Source of the DNA: Wallemia ichthyophaga EXF-994
Taxonomy: Eukaryota > Basidiomycota > Wallemiomycetes > Wallemiales > Wallemiaceae
DNA: 64,000 nucleotides
NCBI RefSeq assembly: GCF_000400465.1
Contig: NW_008806276.1
Location: 248,001-312,000 of the forward strand
Direction: 5' to 3'
The notes beneath the pieces were generated by a model that did not search any database, was not told the DNA's origin, and worked only from the letters and a program-made list of their open reading frames with translations. Made by a program: the position numbers and the translations under genes. Positions 62,012 through 64,000 of this stretch are shown piece by piece; the first letter of the stretch is position 1; every line of letters starts with the position of its first letter.

Positions 62012-63951
62012 ATGGAATCTCAAGAGATTTTAGAATCAACAATCAAAAATGAAAATAAAAGATTGAACGAAGATCCAAATGATTTATCTAAAGTTGTTAA
62101 GAAGCGTAAGCAGCGTACACCTTCACCACCTTTATTTGAAAATCAGCAACTAAAACCACTTCAAACGGTTAGATTAGACATTGATTTGGATAAAGATGAT
62201 TACTTATTCAACTTTTTACATTTGTCTAAAAATTCTAATCAACTTTCTCCCGATAAGCCTTACTCGAACTTGATCAACTTATTGGATCATGTTAGTGATG
62301 CTGAGGATGATGATGAACCTCATCCAGATAAGAAACGCGCTGAATACGATAATTACGACGTTAATGACCCCTTCGTTGATGATAGTCAACTCACCGTTGA
62401 TGAACCAAAGATGATGGCCAAACCTACAAATGAGGGCTTTTATATTACAATTGATCATGTCGAACTAGAGACTAAATCTCCTTCTCAACTTAAAGAGAAG
62501 AAAAAAGATTCTGACAAAGACAAGCAAAAGAAACGTTCAAGCTTACACAACTTGTCCAAGTATTCCTCCTTCTTCCCTAAACCGCAACTACCTGCAACTC
62601 CAATTGCTCCAGATATATCTTTTGAAGGCATTTCTTTAGATGTATCTGATACACCCATCAACAAGAGCAGAGATTCTCCTGCAATCACTACCCAACATAA
62701 AGACTCTCCAGAGCCATCAAAGTCTCAAACACGTACAGACGTTAGCTCAATTATTGGTCCAAAGAAAGGTGGTTTACTTACAGGTTTCACAATGGATCAT
62801 CTACCTTCACCTTCCTGGTCAAAAGGTAAAAAAGAATACCCAATTGAACCTATTTCAGAGGATCTTCAAAGCGCATTCGAGCAGCTCACCGTACTCATTA
62901 TGAAGGAGAATTTTGAACAAAAAACAAAATTTCCTCAAAGTCTCAAAGATCCACTCAAACGTACAGCAGAAATAGCTATCCAGCTAGAACAGTATGATGA
63001 AAATCACTTTTTCAATCGTTTACCTAGACTCTTTCCATACAACAGATTCACTATGATGAAATTAACCAAGACTATGCTATTCGATTACCACAAAAATTTC
63101 TATGAAGAGCGTTACGAGTTATGTAAGGGTGCATTTCAAGAAGAAGTTGACAATGAGCGGGACCAGTACATTCATGACCACGAAGATGCTATAAAGCAAT
63201 ATGAAGCTGATTGGAATCATTTCCAAGAGCGTTACCCAGAAGATGCTAAAATATCTGAAGACATTAAATCAGGTGGTCATTCATTAAAGCTCTCACAGCA
63301 TCAACAAGCACCTGATCCACCAAAACCACGCTGGAAGTGGACAGAAAAGATGAACACCGCTTTGATGGCAATGACTGAAATCAAAGAGGATATATACCAT
63401 TTAGACCTTGAAAGATCTGAGTTGGATAAGAACCAACCTACTCCAACGCGTGAACAAACTTATCGTAGTAAGGTCTATGCCGAATTAGCGGCCATTTTTC
63501 CTGCTGATTGGATGCATACTACAGATATCTCTAGAAAAAGTAAGGAGTAATAATACTTCTAGATTACATTTTTGCTTACAAAGTCTTAGGAACAACCCTT
63601 CTTAGTCGTTCTAAACATCAAAAGACTTCAAATACGAACGATGAAAATAGCAACGCTAATGAGAAAGGGAAAGATAAAAGTAACGAGTCAAAAGTTGCAA
63701 AGGATGAGAAGGATGAAGAAAATACAAAGGATGAACAAGATGCAAAGGATACAGAAGATCTAAAGAATCCAAGTGATGCAAATTCGAAAGAGCAAAAAGA
63801 ACCAAATAAGCAAAGTGAATTCAACAAGCAGAATGAACCAAATGAGGCCAAGGATGTAGATCAACCAACAAAAGAAACACACGAGCCAGCAAATGAAACG
63901 AATCATTCACTTAAAGACACAAATCAGCCAGCAGAAACTCCTGAAAAGTGA
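62012..63951 (+). CDS. HPC2: HIR complex subunit Hpc2/ubinuclein
   Basis: Predicted 631-aa histone H3.3-H4 chaperone subunit. Exons are 62012..63539 and 63584..63951. The Hpc2-related domain lies near residues 105-150: YDNYDVNDPFVDDSQLTVDE, then NEGFYITIDHVEL. Basic, Ser/Pro-rich linkers follow. A helical middle domain (FNRLPRLFPYNRFTMMKLTK, RWKWTEKMNTALMAMTEIKE) resembles the UBN-AB domain. The spliced C-terminus is a 125-residue Asn/Lys/Asp/Glu-rich low-complexity tail. Start choice is open: ATG 61848 followed by a 115-nt intron would add MSSKRYYDGEYQEENQ in phase. Confidence 0.8.
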
Positions 63952-64000
63952 AATACAATTAAAGTGGCTTAAACTGTACAATACATGTAAAATGATACTA

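Overview
The window looks like nuclear DNA of a compact-genome fungus. Nearly every gene belongs to the fungal or eukaryotic core: a division 1 chitin synthase, Zn2Cys6 and C2H2 regulators, SEC18, GSK3, RIX7, APC6/CDC16, SFI1, RTT109, HPC2, LYS12 of the fungal lysine pathway, and complex I NDUFA13. Introns are almost all 36-63 nt with GT-AG ends, and genes lie a few to a few hundred bases apart. This fits a small-genome basidiomycete, and Wallemia-like is my best guess. That guess rests on gene content, intron style and density, not on a database match. I found no tRNA, rRNA, transposon, CRISPR array or bacterial-style operon. I built 42 protein-gene models by joining exons across reading frames, checking splice phase by hand and using remembered family motifs.

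Layout. 1-10 kb: 3' part of NOB1, a Zn2Cys6 factor, a secreted chitin deacetylase, GPI14/PIG-M, a GCK-III kinase, an EMC8/9 subunit and MsrA. 10-22.6 kb: TAF13, SFI1, an EFM2-like methyltransferase, LYS12, OST2/DAD1, ADE8, a divergent GlcNAc-catabolism pair (GlcNAc-6-P deacetylase and GlcN-6-P deaminase), SWD1 and NDUFA13. 22.6-37.8 kb: a small mitochondrial-type protein, POP7, CDC16, a C2H2 protein overlapping an unknown ORF, RIX7, GSK3, a methyltransferase, SEC18 (12 exons), a STIMATE-like membrane protein and PRO3. 37.9-53.5 kb: an F-box protein, two inverted paralogous Fringe-like glycosyltransferases, chitin synthase, ARP4, OST4, APT1, a secreted unknown and a PPR protein. 53.5-55.5 kb is the only large gap. 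55.5-64 kb: a 16-exon GMC oxidoreductase, RTT109, SYO1 and HPC2/ubinuclein.

Functional links. Chitin deacetylase, chitin synthase, GlcNAc-6-P deacetylase and GlcN-6-P deaminase together cover making, modifying and recycling chitin. OST2 and OST4 (oligosaccharyltransferase), EMC8/9, GPI14 and SEC18 serve the secretory pathway. SWD1, RTT109, HPC2, ARP4 and TAF13 serve chromatin and transcription. NOB1, RIX7, SYO1 and POP7 serve ribosome or RNA biogenesis.

The most unusual signals concern compaction. One convergent pair shares a CTAG for both stop codons, and one divergent pair shares a CATG for both start codons. Two other divergent pairs have start codons 19 and 24 bp apart. The OST4 start codon is split by an intron. 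The zinc-cluster motif is assembled through an 11-nt exon. Six introns are multiples of three with no in-frame stop, so they are invisible to ORF callers.
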